From assembly GCF_023856365.1 (NCBI RefSeq), contig NC_064548.1, positions 3,633,001 through 3,697,000 on the forward strand: 64,000 nucleotides of DNA, written 5' to 3'. The notes beneath the pieces are model-generated. The model saw only the letters and a program-made list of their open reading frames with translations. It was not told the DNA's origin and ran no database searches. Shown here piece by piece: positions 45,969 to 56,875 of this stretch. How positions within the stretch are numbered: position 1 is the first letter of the stretch; every line of letters starts with the position of its first letter. The position numbers were made by a program, and so were the translations under genes. The stretch is from Brienomyrus brachyistius. Lineage: Eukaryota; Chordata; Actinopteri; Osteoglossiformes; Mormyridae.

Positions 45969-48900
45969 AAGAACATAAGAACATAAGAACTATACAAACG
46001 AGAGGAGGCCATTCGGCCCATCAAGCTCGCTTGGGGAGAACTAAACTAATAGCTCAGAGTCGTTAAAATCTTATCTAGCTCTGATTTAAAGGAACCCAAG
46101 GATTCAGCTTGCACTACATTATCAGGAAGGGTATTCCATACTCTGACTACACGCTGTGTAAAGAAGTGCTTCCTTAAATCCAGCTTGAAGTGTTCTCCCG
46201 CTAATTTCCACCTATGGCCACGAGTTTGTGTATTTAAACTAATGCTGAAGTAACTATTTGGTTGAACAGCATCCAAACCTGTTAGAATCTTATATACCTG
46301 GATGATGTCCCCCCTCAGTCTCCTTTGCTTGAGACTGAACAGATTTAGCTCAAGTAACCGTTCCTCGTATGACATTCCTCTAAGACCAGGAATCATTTTT
46401 GTGGCCCTACGCTGCACCTTTTCTAAGGCCACAATGTCCTTTTTAAGATATGGTGACCAAACCTGCACACAATATTCTAGGTGAGGTCTCACCAAGGAAT
46501 TGTATAATCTTAGCATTACCTCCCTTGACTTAAACTCCACACACCTGGAGATATACCCCAACATCCTATTGGCCTTTTTTATTGCTTCCCCACACTGGCG
46601 AGAATGGGACATGGAAGCATCAACATACACACCAAGGTCTTTCTCATGATCAGCTACCTTTATTTCAGTGACACCCATGAAATACCTGTACTTTATATTT
46701 CTGCTCCCTAGATGGAGTACCTTACATTTATCGATGTTAAATTTCATCTGCCAGGTATCGGCCCAGTCACTAATTAAATCAAGATCCCGCTGTAGCTGCT
46801 GAGCCACTAATTCAGTATCTGCTACACCACCCACCTTGGTGTCATCTGCAAATTTCACCAGTTTACTGTATATATTGGTATCCATATCATTTATGTAAAT
46901 TAGGAACAATAGTGGTCCTAAAATCGAACCCTGCGGTACCCCACTATGAACGCAAGCCCACTTCGACATTGTGCCTCTTATAACTACTCGCTGTTTCCTA
47001 TCTGTTAACCAGTTATCAATCCAGGTCGCTACGGTACCTAAAATACCTGTCGCTTTGAGTTTAAGTAGGAGCCTCTTGTGGGGGACAACATCAAAAGCCT
47101 TTTGGAAATCTAAGTAGATGACATCATAGGCCTTCTTATCATCAACTTCCTGAGTAGCTTCCTCAAAAAACTCCAACAGATTTGTTAAACAGGATCTACC
47201 TCTCCTAAATCCATGCTGGCTATCCCGCAAAATGTTATTAGAGTCCAGGTAATCTACCATTTTCTCTTTGATTATAGCCTCCATAACTTTACCAGTTATA
47301 CAAGTTAGACTGATTGGCCTATAGTTAGACAAATTACTTCTATCCCCTTTTTTAAAAATAGGCGTTATGAAGGCGTGCTTCCAATCAGAAGGTACCACAC
47401 CTTCAGATAAGGATTTTTGAAACAGTAAAGTTAAGGGTCGGCAAATAATATCCCTCATCTCTTTTAACACTATAGGTAAGATGCCATCAGGACCCTGTGA
47501 TTTATTTATTTTGAGCTTAGCTAGGCTTTGCAAAACATCTGCTTCAGTAATATATATATTAGCTATAGACAATGCTGGATAGGTAATAACTGGTAAATTA
47601 CTAAGGTCCTCAACAGTGAATACCCGTGCAAAACTATCATTGAACTCATTTACTATATCAATGTCGTTTACTATTATAAGACCCTTACTATCCTGCAGAT
47701 TAGTAATTTCAGGTTTTAGAGCTCTTTTAGAGTTAAAATACTGGAAGAAACTTTTAACGTCATCCTTAGCTTCCAATGCAACCATCCTTTCGACATTTCT
47801 TTTAGCTCGTCTAATATCATTTTTTAACTCAGCCTGTAGACTTAGATATTCCTGCTTAATTCTGTCATCGTCAGTTATTTTCCATTGCTGGAACAAAGCC
47901 CTTTTCCTCCTTACTTTATGCTTTATTTCCCTAGTAAACCACCTAGGTTGCAATTTACTAGATTTATTCTTGCTGGAAACAGGTATGAAGTCCTCTTGCA
48001 CTTGCAATAATGTGCTTTTAAAAAATTCCCAGGCCTCTTCAACAGTTTTGTTATTTAACTCCATCCAGTTCACAGTTTCTAGTTTTAGTCTCATACACTT
48101 AAAGTCAGCCTTCCTAACATTATATATTTTTGATTTGGACTTAGCTCTTCGAACACTAAACTTAACCTCAAATTTGACCATGTTATGATCGGTACTGTCA
48201 AGTGGTTCTAAAACGTCTAATTTACCAATCCTGTCCTGGTTATTAGAGAGAACAAGATCAAGAATGGCATCTCCCCTGGTAGGGGTGTTAACAAACTGAG
48301 TAAAAAAACAATCCTGTACTAATTCCACCATCTCCAGTTCATTTTCTGAAGAGCCAGTGACAATGTCCCACTGCATTCCTGGTAGATTAAAATCACCCAT
48401 AACTACCACATCATTTTTATTGTTCATAGTCCTAATATCACTGTATAACAATCTGCTTTCCTCAGCAGCTATATTAGGTGTTCTGTAACAAACACCGACA
48501 ATTAGGCTATTTGAGTTTTTAGCATCTAATTTTACCCATATTGCTTCCGTAGTTTTATTTATATCAGTAAGTTCCCTTGCCTGCAAGTTTTCCTTTACAT
48601 ATACTGCAACACCACCTCCCTTTTTTCCTATACGATCCTTACGGAACAACGTGTAACCATCCATATTATATTCTTGTCCATCCTTTTCACTCAACCACGT
48701 TTCAGTTACTCCTATAATATCATAAGAGTCCGATGAGATAAAAGCCTCTAAATCATGAATTTTATTCCTAATACTTCTGGCGTTTAAATACAGACAACAA
48801 AGGGTAGGCCTATTACGCTGCCCACTTACAATATGATTATTTGGGGCTTTCCGTTTCCCCCCACTGACATTGTTAACTAACCTCCCTGCCCCCCCAGTCC

Positions 48901-49003
48901 CTAGTTTAAACATTCCTCAACTACTCTACACATACGCCTCCCCAATACACTGGTTCCCCTCTGGTTCAGGTGCAACCCATCCGGCTTGAACAGGTCCCAC
49001 CTG
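45969..49003 (-). mobile_element. CR1-type LINE with intact ORF2, 5'-truncated in ORF1
   Basis: Minus-strand copy. Its 3' tail of ATAAGAAC repeats is at 45969-45990, ORF2 is complete, and the sequence stops abruptly at about 49003 within the end of ORF1 (the DGLHL block is retained). It is nearly identical to the 27.9-31.0 kb copy, implying recent activity of the family. Confidence 0.93.
46046..48913 (-). CDS. CR1 ORF2 polyprotein: AP endonuclease + reverse transcriptase, intact, 955 aa
   Basis: An uninterrupted frame. Residues about 40-240 form an APE-type endonuclease (LNARSIRNK, GVTETWLSEKDGQ, GGGVAVYVKENL, MGDFNLPGMQWD, STDHNMV). Residues about 480-760 form the RT (FKKGDRSNLSNYRPISLTC, YLDFQKAFDVVPHKRLL, GVPQGSILGPLLFLIYIND, KFADDTKVGG). 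A C-terminal domain of about 190 residues follows (YISRCVEFKSREVMLRLYN). It nicks target DNA and primes cDNA synthesis (family knowledge). No stop or frameshift is visible, and all RT catalytic Asp residues are present. ORF1 is missing from this copy, so it could act only in trans or with a helper. An antisense frame at 47616-48188 is a shadow. Confidence 0.95.
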   Translation of the reverse strand: MFKLGTGGAGRLVNNVSGGKRKAPNNHIVSGQRNRPTLCCLYLNARSIRNKIHDLEAFISSDSYDIIGVTETWLSEKDGQEYNMDGYTLFRKDRIGKKGGGVAVYVKENLQARELTDINKTTEAIWVKLDAKNSNSLIVGVCYRTPNIAAEESRLLYSDIRTMNNKNDVVVMGDFNLPGMQWDIVTGSSENELEMVELVQDCFFTQFVNTPTRGDAILDLVLSNNQDRIGKLDVLEPLDSTDHNMVKFEVKFSVRRAKSKSKIYNVRKADFKCMRLKLETVNWMELNNKTVEEAWEFFKSTLLQVQEDFIPVSSKNKSSKLQPRWFTREIKHKVRRKRALFQQWKITDDDRIKQEYLSLQAELKNDIRRAKRNVERMVALEAKDDVKSFFQYFNSKRALKPEITNLQDSKGLIIVNDIDIVNEFNDSFARVFTVEDLSNLPVITYPALSIANIYITEADVLQSLAKLKINKSQGPDGILPIVLKEMRDIICRPLTLLFQKSLSEGVVPSDWKHAFITPIFKKGDRSNLSNYRPISLTCITGKVMEAIIKEKMVDYLDSNNILRDSQHGFRRGRSCLTNLLEFFEEATQEVDDKKAYDVIYLDFQKAFDVVPHKRLLLKLKATGILGTVATWIDNWLTDRKQRVVIRGTMSKWACVHSGVPQGSILGPLLFLIYINDMDTNIYSKLVKFADDTKVGGVADTELVAQQLQRDLDLISDWADTWQMKFNIDKCKVLHLGSRNIKYRYFMGVTEIKVADHEKDLGVYVDASMSHSRQCGEAIKKANRMLGYISRCVEFKSREVMLRLYNSLVRPHLEYCVQVWSPYLKKDIVALEKVQRRATKMIPGLRGMSYEERLLELNLFSLKQRRLRGDIIQVYKILTGLDAVQPNSYFSISLNTQTRGHRWKLAGEHFKLDLRKHFFTQRVVRVWNTLPDNVVQAESLGSFKSELDKILTTLSY

Positions 49004-49250
49004 TTAACCTTTCTTATGTAAATGTATAACATTGATAAAAGTCGCATTGATAAATGTCAAAATCTTTGTGAAAACCACGTCAGTGGGTTTTGAGAAGAAA
49101 TTTCTTAAGAACGGTTGGTGAATGAAACCCATTGATTTTGCAGCATCAAAAATATCATCACTAATAAAGGGAGCATTAAGGACAGCTTGCTGGTTTTCTG
49201 ATATAGTAGGGAGAGAAATCTTATCCAAGTACTCCTTCAGGTTCTAATTT
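49004..49250 (-). pseudogene. L1/Tx1-like LINE fragment
   Basis: The minus strand reads DKISLPTISENQQAVLNAPF and ISDDIFDAAKSM, matching the segment just before RT in L1/Tx1-like ORF2 proteins, and then loses similarity. It borders the CR1 truncation point directly. Confidence 0.6.
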
Positions 49251-49286
49251 GTAACTGTACTTTTAGTAGTATACAGAGAAGCATAC

Positions 49287-51517
49287 TGTCAGAGTTCACG
49301 GTAAGCGCACGGGCAGGCAAGCAGGCAAAAATCGGGGTAATGGGGATTTATTACTGGTACGGGCAGGGCAGGACGAAACAAAAACACTGACAATAAATAA
49401 TCAGGCACAGCTGGGCAAGATCAGGGAAGCACACGTGGATAATCAGGGGGCGTGGCACACACGAGGAGCGGACGAGCCGGGCATGACAGAACCCCCCACC
49501 CCCCCCCAAAAGCGCGCTCTCCGGGCACACCTCAGGGGAGGCAATGGACGGGACGAGGGATACGGGACTTGGAAGACAAGAACAGAACCATTAACGAGGC
49601 ACAGGGAACAGGACTGAAAGACAAAACTGGCACAGGGGCAAAAGCCACGACAGGACCTGACATAGGACAGGGAAGGCAGACAGACAGATGAGGAAAGGGG
49701 ACACAGAGGGAACAGGTGGGACGAAAGGGCCAGGAGGGAACAGAGGGGACACTGGGGGACGAGGAGCAGAGACGGGAGGAACAAAGGCACGAGGAATAAA
49801 CATAGGAGGGACAAAGACGGGAGACCAAAGAGAGAAGGAGGGGGAATAAAGGGGAGCCCAAGGGAGCCCCAGCGGGTGACGGGAAGCAGCCGGAGGGACC
49901 GCAGGCGACCGGGAGGCTGGAGCAGGAGGGGACGTCAGAGGGGCTGAGGAGGCAGGGCGAGGGACAGATGGAGGGGACGAGGAGGAAGTCAGAGGGGGCA
50001 CCAGGGAAGGTGACGAGGCAGCTGAAGGGGAAACCAGGGAAGGCAAGGAGGGAGGGGGAGCCGCAGCAGGCGACGGCGAAGCCATAGTTGGCCCAGGCGA
50101 CATCCACCGACACACTGGAGCATGCAGGCGACGGAGGAGCCGCAACGGGGGAATCCGCAGGCGACCGACGACAAGTCGGAGGCGGGACCAAGGCAGGGTG
50201 ACGAGGCTTTGGAGGAGGACCTGCAGGTGACAGCCGGACTGGAGCCCTAGGATACGCAGGCGCCCCCCCGAGCCCAGCCAAGGCGAGCGAGAGCGAGCCA
50301 GGGGGCTGGGCGGGTGGGACCCCAGCCCTACGTTTATGTCCTCTTCCCTTGCGGGACACAGACATGAAGGCCTTCGGCCGGGGTCGACCTCGTGGGGCGA
50401 GGGAAGGGACGTCACCAGGGAGGTCCCCGAGGGGTCCCACTCAAGCTCCTCTACCTCAACGGAGGGAAGAGCGGTGGTCAGGCTGTCCAGGACCTCCTCG
50501 GGGACTGGGGCAGGAGGGATAGGAGCTGGAGGGACTGGAGTGGGGTCAAGGACAGGAGTCACGGGGGTTACAGTTACGGGCGGAGGCAGAGGGAGCGCCT
50601 CGGGCGGAGGTGGCTGCTCGGGCTCAGGTGCCGGAGGCGGCTGCTTGGGCTCAGGTGCCGGAGGCAGCTGCTCGGGCGTAGAGGCTGCTGCAGGCAGAGG
50701 CGGTAGCTCTGTGGCAGCCAGGCGCGGCCCCAGGACAGGGGAAGCTGCTCGTGAAAGCAGCTTAGCAACGGTAGTGACGTCAGGCTCGGCTGGGGAGTCC
50801 TCCCGCTCACTGGCTGGGAGGGAAGCGGGGATGAGCGCGCACGCCCCGAGGACGATCGTCGGGGCGATTGCCGGCTTCTTCCTCCCCTTCCGCCTTCGTG
50901 TCACAGTTGCCGCGGGAGGCTGCTCCATGTCCGACAGGACGGACAGCTGGGGAACAACCTCCGCGACGTGCGGTGCGTCCAGCCCTAACCTCCGCGCCGT
51001 CAGGCGATGAACCAGCTGGTGGAGGTTGGCACGCACCTCTCCCAGGCGGTGCCTGCCCTCAGGTGGGGACATCGCCATTAGGAGATAGCTGCTCTGGCTG
51101 GCTAAATCCAGCGCGACTGGGTCCTCCTGGACGTCCGGCTGGTTTAGCCAGTAGTAGACCTCGTGCAGCAGACCGAGACCCTGGTCCTCGGTCTGCTGCT
51201 GTGCCACTTTCTTTGGGTCCGTCATTCTGTCAGAGTTTGCGGTAAGCACACGGGCAGGCAAGCGGGCAAGAATGCAGGCAAGCAGGCAAAAGTCAGGGTA
51301 ACGGGGATTTATTACTGGTACGGACAGGGCAGGACGAAACAAAAACACTGACATCGACTAACCGCCCAATGACGAACAAAAAACCAGGGCAAGACACGGA
51401 CTGAAATAGACAAGACTGGGCGAAAATAATCAGACACAGCTGGGCAAGATCAGGGAAGCACACGTGGATAATCAGGGGGCATGGCACACACAAGATGTGG
51501 ATGAGCCGGGCATGACA
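49287..51517 (-). mobile_element. Complete non-autonomous LTR retrotransposon with 5-bp TSD
   Basis: Two LTRs bound a 1.7 kb interior: the 3' LTR at 49287-49488 (202 bp, with an internal deletion of about 70 bp and other small gaps) and the 5' LTR at 51228-51517 (290 bp). The outer flanks are a perfect CATAC duplication (49282-49286 and 51518-51522). A G-rich polypurine-like tract lies next to the 3' LTR at about 49489-49512. There is one proline-rich ORF and no protease, RT or integrase. A primer-binding site could not be matched to a tRNA. The LTRs match the solo LTR at 32395. Confidence 0.9.
49591..51225 (-). CDS. Proline-rich ORF of the non-autonomous LTR element
   Basis: ATG at 51225 lies three bases inside the 5' LTR boundary and starts MTDPKKVAQQQTEDQGLGLL; the open frame itself extends upstream into the LTR. 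Residues 1-110 are ordinary and mostly helical-looking. A basic TRRRKGRKK stretch follows, then a long Pro/Glu/Ala-rich region (PPAPEPEQPPPPEALPL) and ELEWDPSG near residue 290. After that the relative at 33.1-33.75 kb continues in another frame (SRRERGH), which here is the overlapping frame 49532-50440 (SRKGRGHKRR). The C-terminal half in this frame is therefore probably a frameshift product. No Gag zinc knuckle or Pol motif is visible. Function unknown; Gag-like by position only. Confidence 0.6.
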   Translation of the reverse strand: MTDPKKVAQQQTEDQGLGLLHEVYYWLNQPDVQEDPVALDLASQSSYLLMAMSPPEGRHRLGEVRANLHQLVHRLTARRLGLDAPHVAEVVPQLSVLSDMEQPPAATVTRRRKGRKKPAIAPTIVLGACALIPASLPASEREDSPAEPDVTTVAKLLSRAASPVLGPRLAATELPPLPAAASTPEQLPPAPEPKQPPPAPEPEQPPPPEALPLPPPVTVTPVTPVLDPTPVPPAPIPPAPVPEEVLDSLTTALPSVEVEELEWDPSGTSLVTSLPSPHEVDPGRRPSCLCPAREEDINVGLGSHPPSPLARSRSPWLGSGGRLRILGLQSGCHLQVLLQSLVTLPWSRLRLVVGRLRIPPLRLLRRLHAPVCRWMSPGPTMASPSPAAAPPPSLPSLVSPSAASSPSLVPPLTSSSSPPSVPRPASSAPLTSPPAPASRSPAVPPAASRHPLGLPWAPLYSPSFSLWSPVFVPPMFIPRAFVPPVSAPRPPVSPLFPPGPFVPPVPSVSPFLICLSAFPVLCQVLSWLLPLCQFCLSVLFPVPR

Positions 51518-51522
51518 CATAC

Positions 51523-52284
51523 AAATCCCTAAACATTTTAATGATTATGACAGGATCATAAGTAATGTCACAATGAGGTGCCCTAATTGCTTTTATGGAT
51601 CTCTTTTGTTCAGTTTTTAATTATTGTGCAACTAAATGACTAGACGTAATTCCAAAATGATAGTGTTTTTGTTTGATAATGAGCAATCATTTTTTGCATG
51701 GTCAGTATGATCTGATTAAGTTTAGCTTTATCACTGCTCATCAAGCTTCAGTTACTAAGAGTTTGTGTTTGTTTATGCTACGAAACCAGAAAACATCAGG
51801 GCTAATGTTGAAAACTATGCATAGAGCACATAAGGTCACTCTCAACTGCCCCACACACAGTCTGTAATCCTTCGGCAGCAGTGACAAACTTGCATTTATT
51901 AAATGTAACATTTCTAGGTAATCCATACAGTACTTCTAGAGCAGAGCTGTCCAATTCTGGTCCTAAAGGGCCAGAATCTAACACAGTTTGCAGAATTGCG
52001 CAGTTTGCAAACCTGGCAGTTGACTGATTAAGATGTGTTTAAGCATGGAAATGAGAACTGAGGGAGTACTGGATGCAACTGTACTGTAGTACTGTAGACT
52101 GGTGGATGTCACTGTGATATAGGCTGTACTCATTTGATGCATGCCTTTAAAACATGCATCATTTTATTTCTGGAATTTTCCTAATTGGACCGCAGTAAAC
52201 CACGGATAACTGAAACTGTGGATAATTGAAACCGTGGTTACTAAATCCGAGGATACGATGGTCCCTCTGTATATTCCACTTTTA
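51523..52284. other. Intergenic stretch with possible MITE remnants
   Basis: No gene recognised. At 51944-51990 CAGAGCTGTCCAATTCTGGT resembles one end of the hAT MITE at 20003. At 52195-52255 short repeated CCACGG/CCGTGG pieces form an imperfect inverted repeat. Confidence 0.5.
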
Positions 52285-52421
52285 CAGTTTTTCTCAATTG
52301 TTTACACACATTTTCTGAAAGCATGCCCCATATTGTCATAACTCTACACACAAATCAGAAAAACACACACAAAATGGGCAGAACCCTTCAATTCTCTTGC
52401 AAAATGAAACCTTACGTTCAT

Positions 52422-52775
52422 CCATCCATCCATCTTCCAAACTGCCTATCCTACTGGGTTGCGGGGGGCCGGAGCCTATCCCAGAAGCAATGGGCACGAG
52501 GCAGGGAACAACCCAGGATGGGGGGCCAGCCCATCGCAGGGCACACTCACACACCATTCACTCTCACACGCACACCTATGGGCAATTTAGTAACTCCAAT
52601 TAGCCTCAGCATGTTTTTGGACTGTGGGGGGAAACCGGAGTACCCGGAGGAAACCCCACGATGACATGGGGAGAACATGCAAACTTCACACACATGTGAC
52701 CCAGGCAGAGACTTGAACCCGGGTCCCAGAGGTGTGAGGCAAGAGTGCTAACCACTGCACCACCATGCCGCCCAA
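52422..52775 (-). mobile_element. tRNA-headed SINE-like repeat nested in the TIR element
   Basis: Minus copy flanked by TTACGTTCAT (left) and TTATGTTCAT (right), a 10-bp target duplication with one mismatch. It is full length from the CCAT tail to the reversed head. Confidence 0.88.
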
Positions 52776-52889
52776 CTTTATGTTCATAACAATGTAATTT
52801 CTTCTCAAAATGGTATTTTGTTTTCAAATGACACACACAAACCATCATATGAATAGACATTTATAAGAACCAGTTGATTACTGATGTGC

Positions 52890-53440
52890 TTAATGTAAAA
52901 CACTATGACCACTTCTTCTCCATTCATATCTCCACATGCATCTTCCATAGCTTGGAGAAGGGGTATACGTGTGTGTGGATTTCGGTCATATACTTTCCAT
53001 TTCCATGTAGAAAAAAAATCCTCAATAGGATTGAGTTATGGAGAATATGGAGCAGCCCAGTGGAAACTGTCCCAAATGACAACATACCTGAGCTGCTCTG
53101 GACCATCTATCTGATCTGGTGGAATGAGTGTGTTGTGTAGGATTTCCAGGAATGTGATCAGATGGGCAGTGTTGTAGGGGCCAAGGGTAGCATGGTGATG
53201 GATGGCACCATGGTTGGTAATTGCTGCACACATTGTGATGTTCCCACCACGCTGGCCAGGGACTTCAACTCTCTTTGCCCAGCCTCCCTCATTGTTAGAC
53301 CATGGTTGACCACACAGTCAACCAAAGTGGCTTTGATCTCATCAGAGATTACGTTCCTTGGCCTTCCTCGTCCTCCCTGTCCTCCTCCTCTTACTCTCAC
53401 TCCTCTGGCTCTGCCTTTGTTTCCAATGTTGGCATCCATT
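52890..53440 (-). pseudogene. DDE_3-type transposase relic
   Basis: The minus strand starts at 53439 with MDANIGNKGRARG, then an Arg/Gly-rich stretch and VISDEIKATLVDCVVNHGLT (helix-turn-helix start). It jumps across an internal deletion to MCAAITNHGAIHHHATLGPY (about 53233) and then VVIWDSFHWAAPYS, the second catalytic Asp block of IS630/Tc1-like fish transposases. The first Asp block and most of the DNA-binding domain are missing. Confidence 0.75.
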
Positions 53441-54119
53441 GTTCCAAAACAGAGGAGCTCACCTGTTGGCCTTTTATAAAGCTCTGATTTCTAAATTACA
53501 ATTATGTGTGACAGGTGTTTACCCATGAGATGAGTTAGTATGCAAAGTAGGGCAACTGACTTTACAATTTTGAATGACAGTGTGTTCCTTGTGAAAACTA
53601 GGGATTTTCCAAATGCAGAGAATTGTGTGTAGTGTTTTGAAAAAAAGTGTGTTTTAAAACTGCAATTTGAGTGTAAAGCAGGAATTGTGCTTGTAGTTTA
53701 CCAGAATTGGGTCAGGGGGTTGGTGCATCAGTTACATGTTATAGTCATTGTGTATCAAGTACAAGTAATTGTGCGTAAACAACTAAGAAAAACTGTAATA
53801 AGCTCTGCCTGCCTTCTGCCATAACCCCTGGTTAATGCATTTTTAAAGTTTTTTTCAATCTAAAATTGAGAACATATCAATGTTTCTCTGCTAACCTTCC
53901 TTCATCTCCCACTTCTGACTTCCTGCTAGAACTTCATGTTCACTCACTTCCAGAAATTATTCCCGCCCCTGCTTCAAATCAAAGTCATCTTCTTGCCAGT
54001 TAGATCCTGCCCCTACTGCAATTTTCAAGCACTGTTCTGACATGCTTTCAGCTCCCATTTTATATTTTGTAAACCACAGCCTTGTATTGTATTCTTGTAT
54101 TCAACCTCAACTGAAAACA

Positions 54120-54560
54120 TCTGATACACCTGCTACAGTTGTTATACCTGTTCTCAAAAAACCACACTCAGTTAAGATCTTATGCACCAGTTTTAAATCT
54201 TCCCTCTACAACTAAGATTTTGGAAAGGCAAGTTAAACAGAATAGTATTATTTTATTAAAAATCTCTTTTTTTTTTTGCTCCTCTCACTCAAGGCATACC
54301 CCAAGGGTCAGTTTTAGGCACAATTCTCTTCTTCATTTATATGCCTCCATTAGGTCATATTCTTCATTGCCATGGTTTCAGTTTTCATGCTAATGATACA
54401 CAAATATATGTAAATGCTGATACAATTAATTTCTATGGCACTTCACTAATTAATTGCTTTATTGATGTCAAGCACTGGATGACATTTAATTTTTTTACAA
54501 CTTAATTCCGAAAAAAAACAATTCTTCTAGTTGATTCAATTTCTGTTCTGCCTGACTCAG
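54120..54560 (+). pseudogene. LINE reverse transcriptase relic
   Basis: Plus-strand pieces read LRSYAPVLNLPSTTKILERQ, then in another frame GIPQGSVLGTILFFIYMPPL and FHANDTQIYVNAD-like text (the YADD motif decayed). The order is that of an RT finger, motif B and motif C. Frameshifts throughout. Probably a CR1/L2-superclade member. Confidence 0.65.
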
Positions 54561-55683
54561 AAAATGAGATGAATAGGGTTCTAATAGAACAATCAACAGC
54601 AATGTGTAATTTACACATAACTGATTCCCTGGACTTGTGTAATGTTACCTTGGCTAACATTATGTTAGGGCATCTTATCATAACATTTACGTTATGCTAA
54701 GTTCTAGCATTAATGGATTGCTGACTATCTTAGCATTAACAAACTTCCTCAGATTAAAGATCCATCTAGTTAACATTATCATAGCCTCACTGTGTAAATA
54801 TATCTGCCAATGCTTCTGGACATATCATTAGTGATGTTCCTGGAATCATTGGGTGTTTTGGGTCTTTCAACATCATACACCCTTATCCAGCTTTACTTCA
54901 CCTTTTGGAGATGAGGAGGACCCAAGATGTGTGCAATATAATAATTACAGGCCTAAAGAAAGTAATAAGATTGATATTGTCACGCAATGAGGGACAGTGT
55001 GGTATATGACAATTAAACAGATTTGAAGCCCATCGAGTTTGTTTGGCCAAGCCAGGTACAAAGCACCAGCGTGTCCAAGCAATAGAATTATTTTGGGAGA
55101 GGAGAATGACCCAAGATGTGTGTAACAGACTTGTTGATTACAGGCCTAAACAAAGTAATATGGTTGATTGTGGAGAATAAAGGTGGACAGAGTGGAAAAT
55201 GAAAAATAAAAAACATATGGTTCTGTACTGTGCTTGAATAAAACAGACACATTCCTTAGTCTTTCTGTCTGGCTAACAGTCTGCAACGCTGCTAATGGCT
55301 GCATATTCACGGGGTGGGGAGCAGTCACAATGACGTGTGAATGTGTCATTAACTTCTCTGCTTGGCCACAATGAAAAGAGATATGTTTGCAGGGGATCAA
55401 GGTGAGGTTGCTTTCTTAACCTAAGAACATTGAACCAATGGTCAAGCAGGGTGGTGTAGTATCATGCTGTTTTGCTGACAGTACTTTCCATCACTACATT
55501 GCACAAAGAGGATGGAATAATGAAGCAGCACTGGATAGATAGATTAGGAATTTTTTGTCATAGTACCAGACTCAAAAAGAGGAACATAAAAGAAATATAT
55601 CATAATAAGCATTTACTGTAACCCTTTGGAGTCTGAGGTCTCTCACCAACTTTCGAAGTAGTATGACATGCCTTGACATTTTA
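54561..55683. other. Intergenic stretch without recognised content
   Basis: An approximately repeated segment is present: GATGAGGAGGACCCAAGATG at about 54911 and GAGAGGAGAATGACCCAAGA at about 55096, each followed by TGTGTG and ATTACAGGCCTAAA. This suggests an old roughly 185-bp tandem duplication. No coding evidence. Confidence 0.5.
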
Positions 55684-56443
55684 CAGTTTTTTTCTGAATT
55701 GCTAAAACACATTTTCCTAAAATCTCCTCTCTTTTAAGCAAACCACTAAGCACAAACCCTAAAATTCAAGCTAAACTCACAAAAAATGAAAACACTACCA
55801 GTCAAAACTGTTGTTGGCATGTAAATTAGAAACTGTAAGACTGTAATAAAAAAAAGTATGGTCGTCTACCAAAAATATTTATATACTGTACAGTTATGAC
55901 TGATAATATGTAACATTTGCCATATTCAGTACTCCAGAAAAAGTTACTGTAAAGAACAAAGCAAAAAGTAAACAAATGAGAGGCATATTAAAGTAAAATG
56001 TTGTGCAACTGCCAAGCCAGAGTCACGGAAAGAAAGAATCCTCTGTGTGACCCATTTGTACCTTGACGTCGAAATTCAGCTCCTATTCACTTATGGCACA
56101 TATTCTATGTTCTAGTCACTCTTTGGCTTCTTCAGATGTTTAGAAATGTGTGTGAACAGATTTGAGTCATTGTGTTTAAATGACTATTGTGTGCTGGCTG
56201 CGCTTAACCTCTGTGGCCTGTGTTTTCTATTTTGCAAAGTTCACCATAGCTCAAAATGTGTTTTGATGAATGGGAATGTGTTTCGAGTTTTGCAAAAAGG
56301 GTGACTGAGATCTGCAAATTGTGTCTAACTATGTGACCGTGGTTTAAAGTTTTGCCAAGTGATTGATTCAATAAATGACTTTTGGCAATTAGCAGTTTTG
56401 TTCCCAAAATTATTTTTAATATTTCAGCAATTCAGAAAAACTG
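55684..56443. mobile_element. MITE with CAGTTTTT ends, 760 bp
   Basis: Left CAGTTTTTTTCTGAATTGCT and right inverted AGCAATTCAGAAAAACTG, with TA at 55682-55683 and 56444-56445. No transposase. Related by its ends to the 52.3 kb element. Confidence 0.75.
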
Positions 56444-56875
56444 TAAAATATTTCACTTATTTAAAAAACATTTATCCCAAAATGCTACAAAAGCTTTTAT
56501 TCAGCACAAACTCAGCACCAATAATTTGAGGTCATTTAGAATGTGATTATTCAATTTTTTTGTTAAAATCTACTTTAAACATACACTTTTCAAAAACCTG
56601 TTTTCAGTGGTGCTGACAAATTGTAAAAAATAACATTATAAACATTTCTAGCCAAAACTTTTAAGCTTTGAAGCTTATATACATAGGGGCTGGCTACACA
56701 AAGGTGAATGAGACATTCAAAGAATTGTATGAGGTTTGAGTACTAAAGTGTTACACCTTTGAAGTGACTTTGGAGTCACCAGACCTTTGCATACTGTCAA
56801 TGGCCCATGGAATGTCTGTCACTGCTCCTCACACCAATCAGTTTGGAAAGGCAGTGTGAATTTTACAGTTTTTTG

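Larger units (their letters stand above)
52285..53795 (-). mobile_element. Tc1/mariner-superfamily (DDE_3-like) deletion derivative
   Basis: Ends CAGTTTTTCTCAATTGTTTA (left) and the inverted TAAACAACTAAGAAAAACTG (right), with TA on both sides (52283-52284 and 53796-53797). It contains minus-strand transposase pieces and a nested SINE. Confidence 0.8.

Noticed and set aside
47616..48188. 190-codon plus-strand frame
   Set aside because: Exact antisense of the intact CR1 ORF2.
50336..51010. 224-codon Gly/Ser-rich plus-strand frame
   Set aside because: Antisense shadow of the GC-rich, proline-coding LTR element ORF.
54139..54393. Possible novel 84-codon gene
   Set aside because: The first part is recognisable LINE RT text and the frame shifts midway; a pseudogene is the simpler reading.
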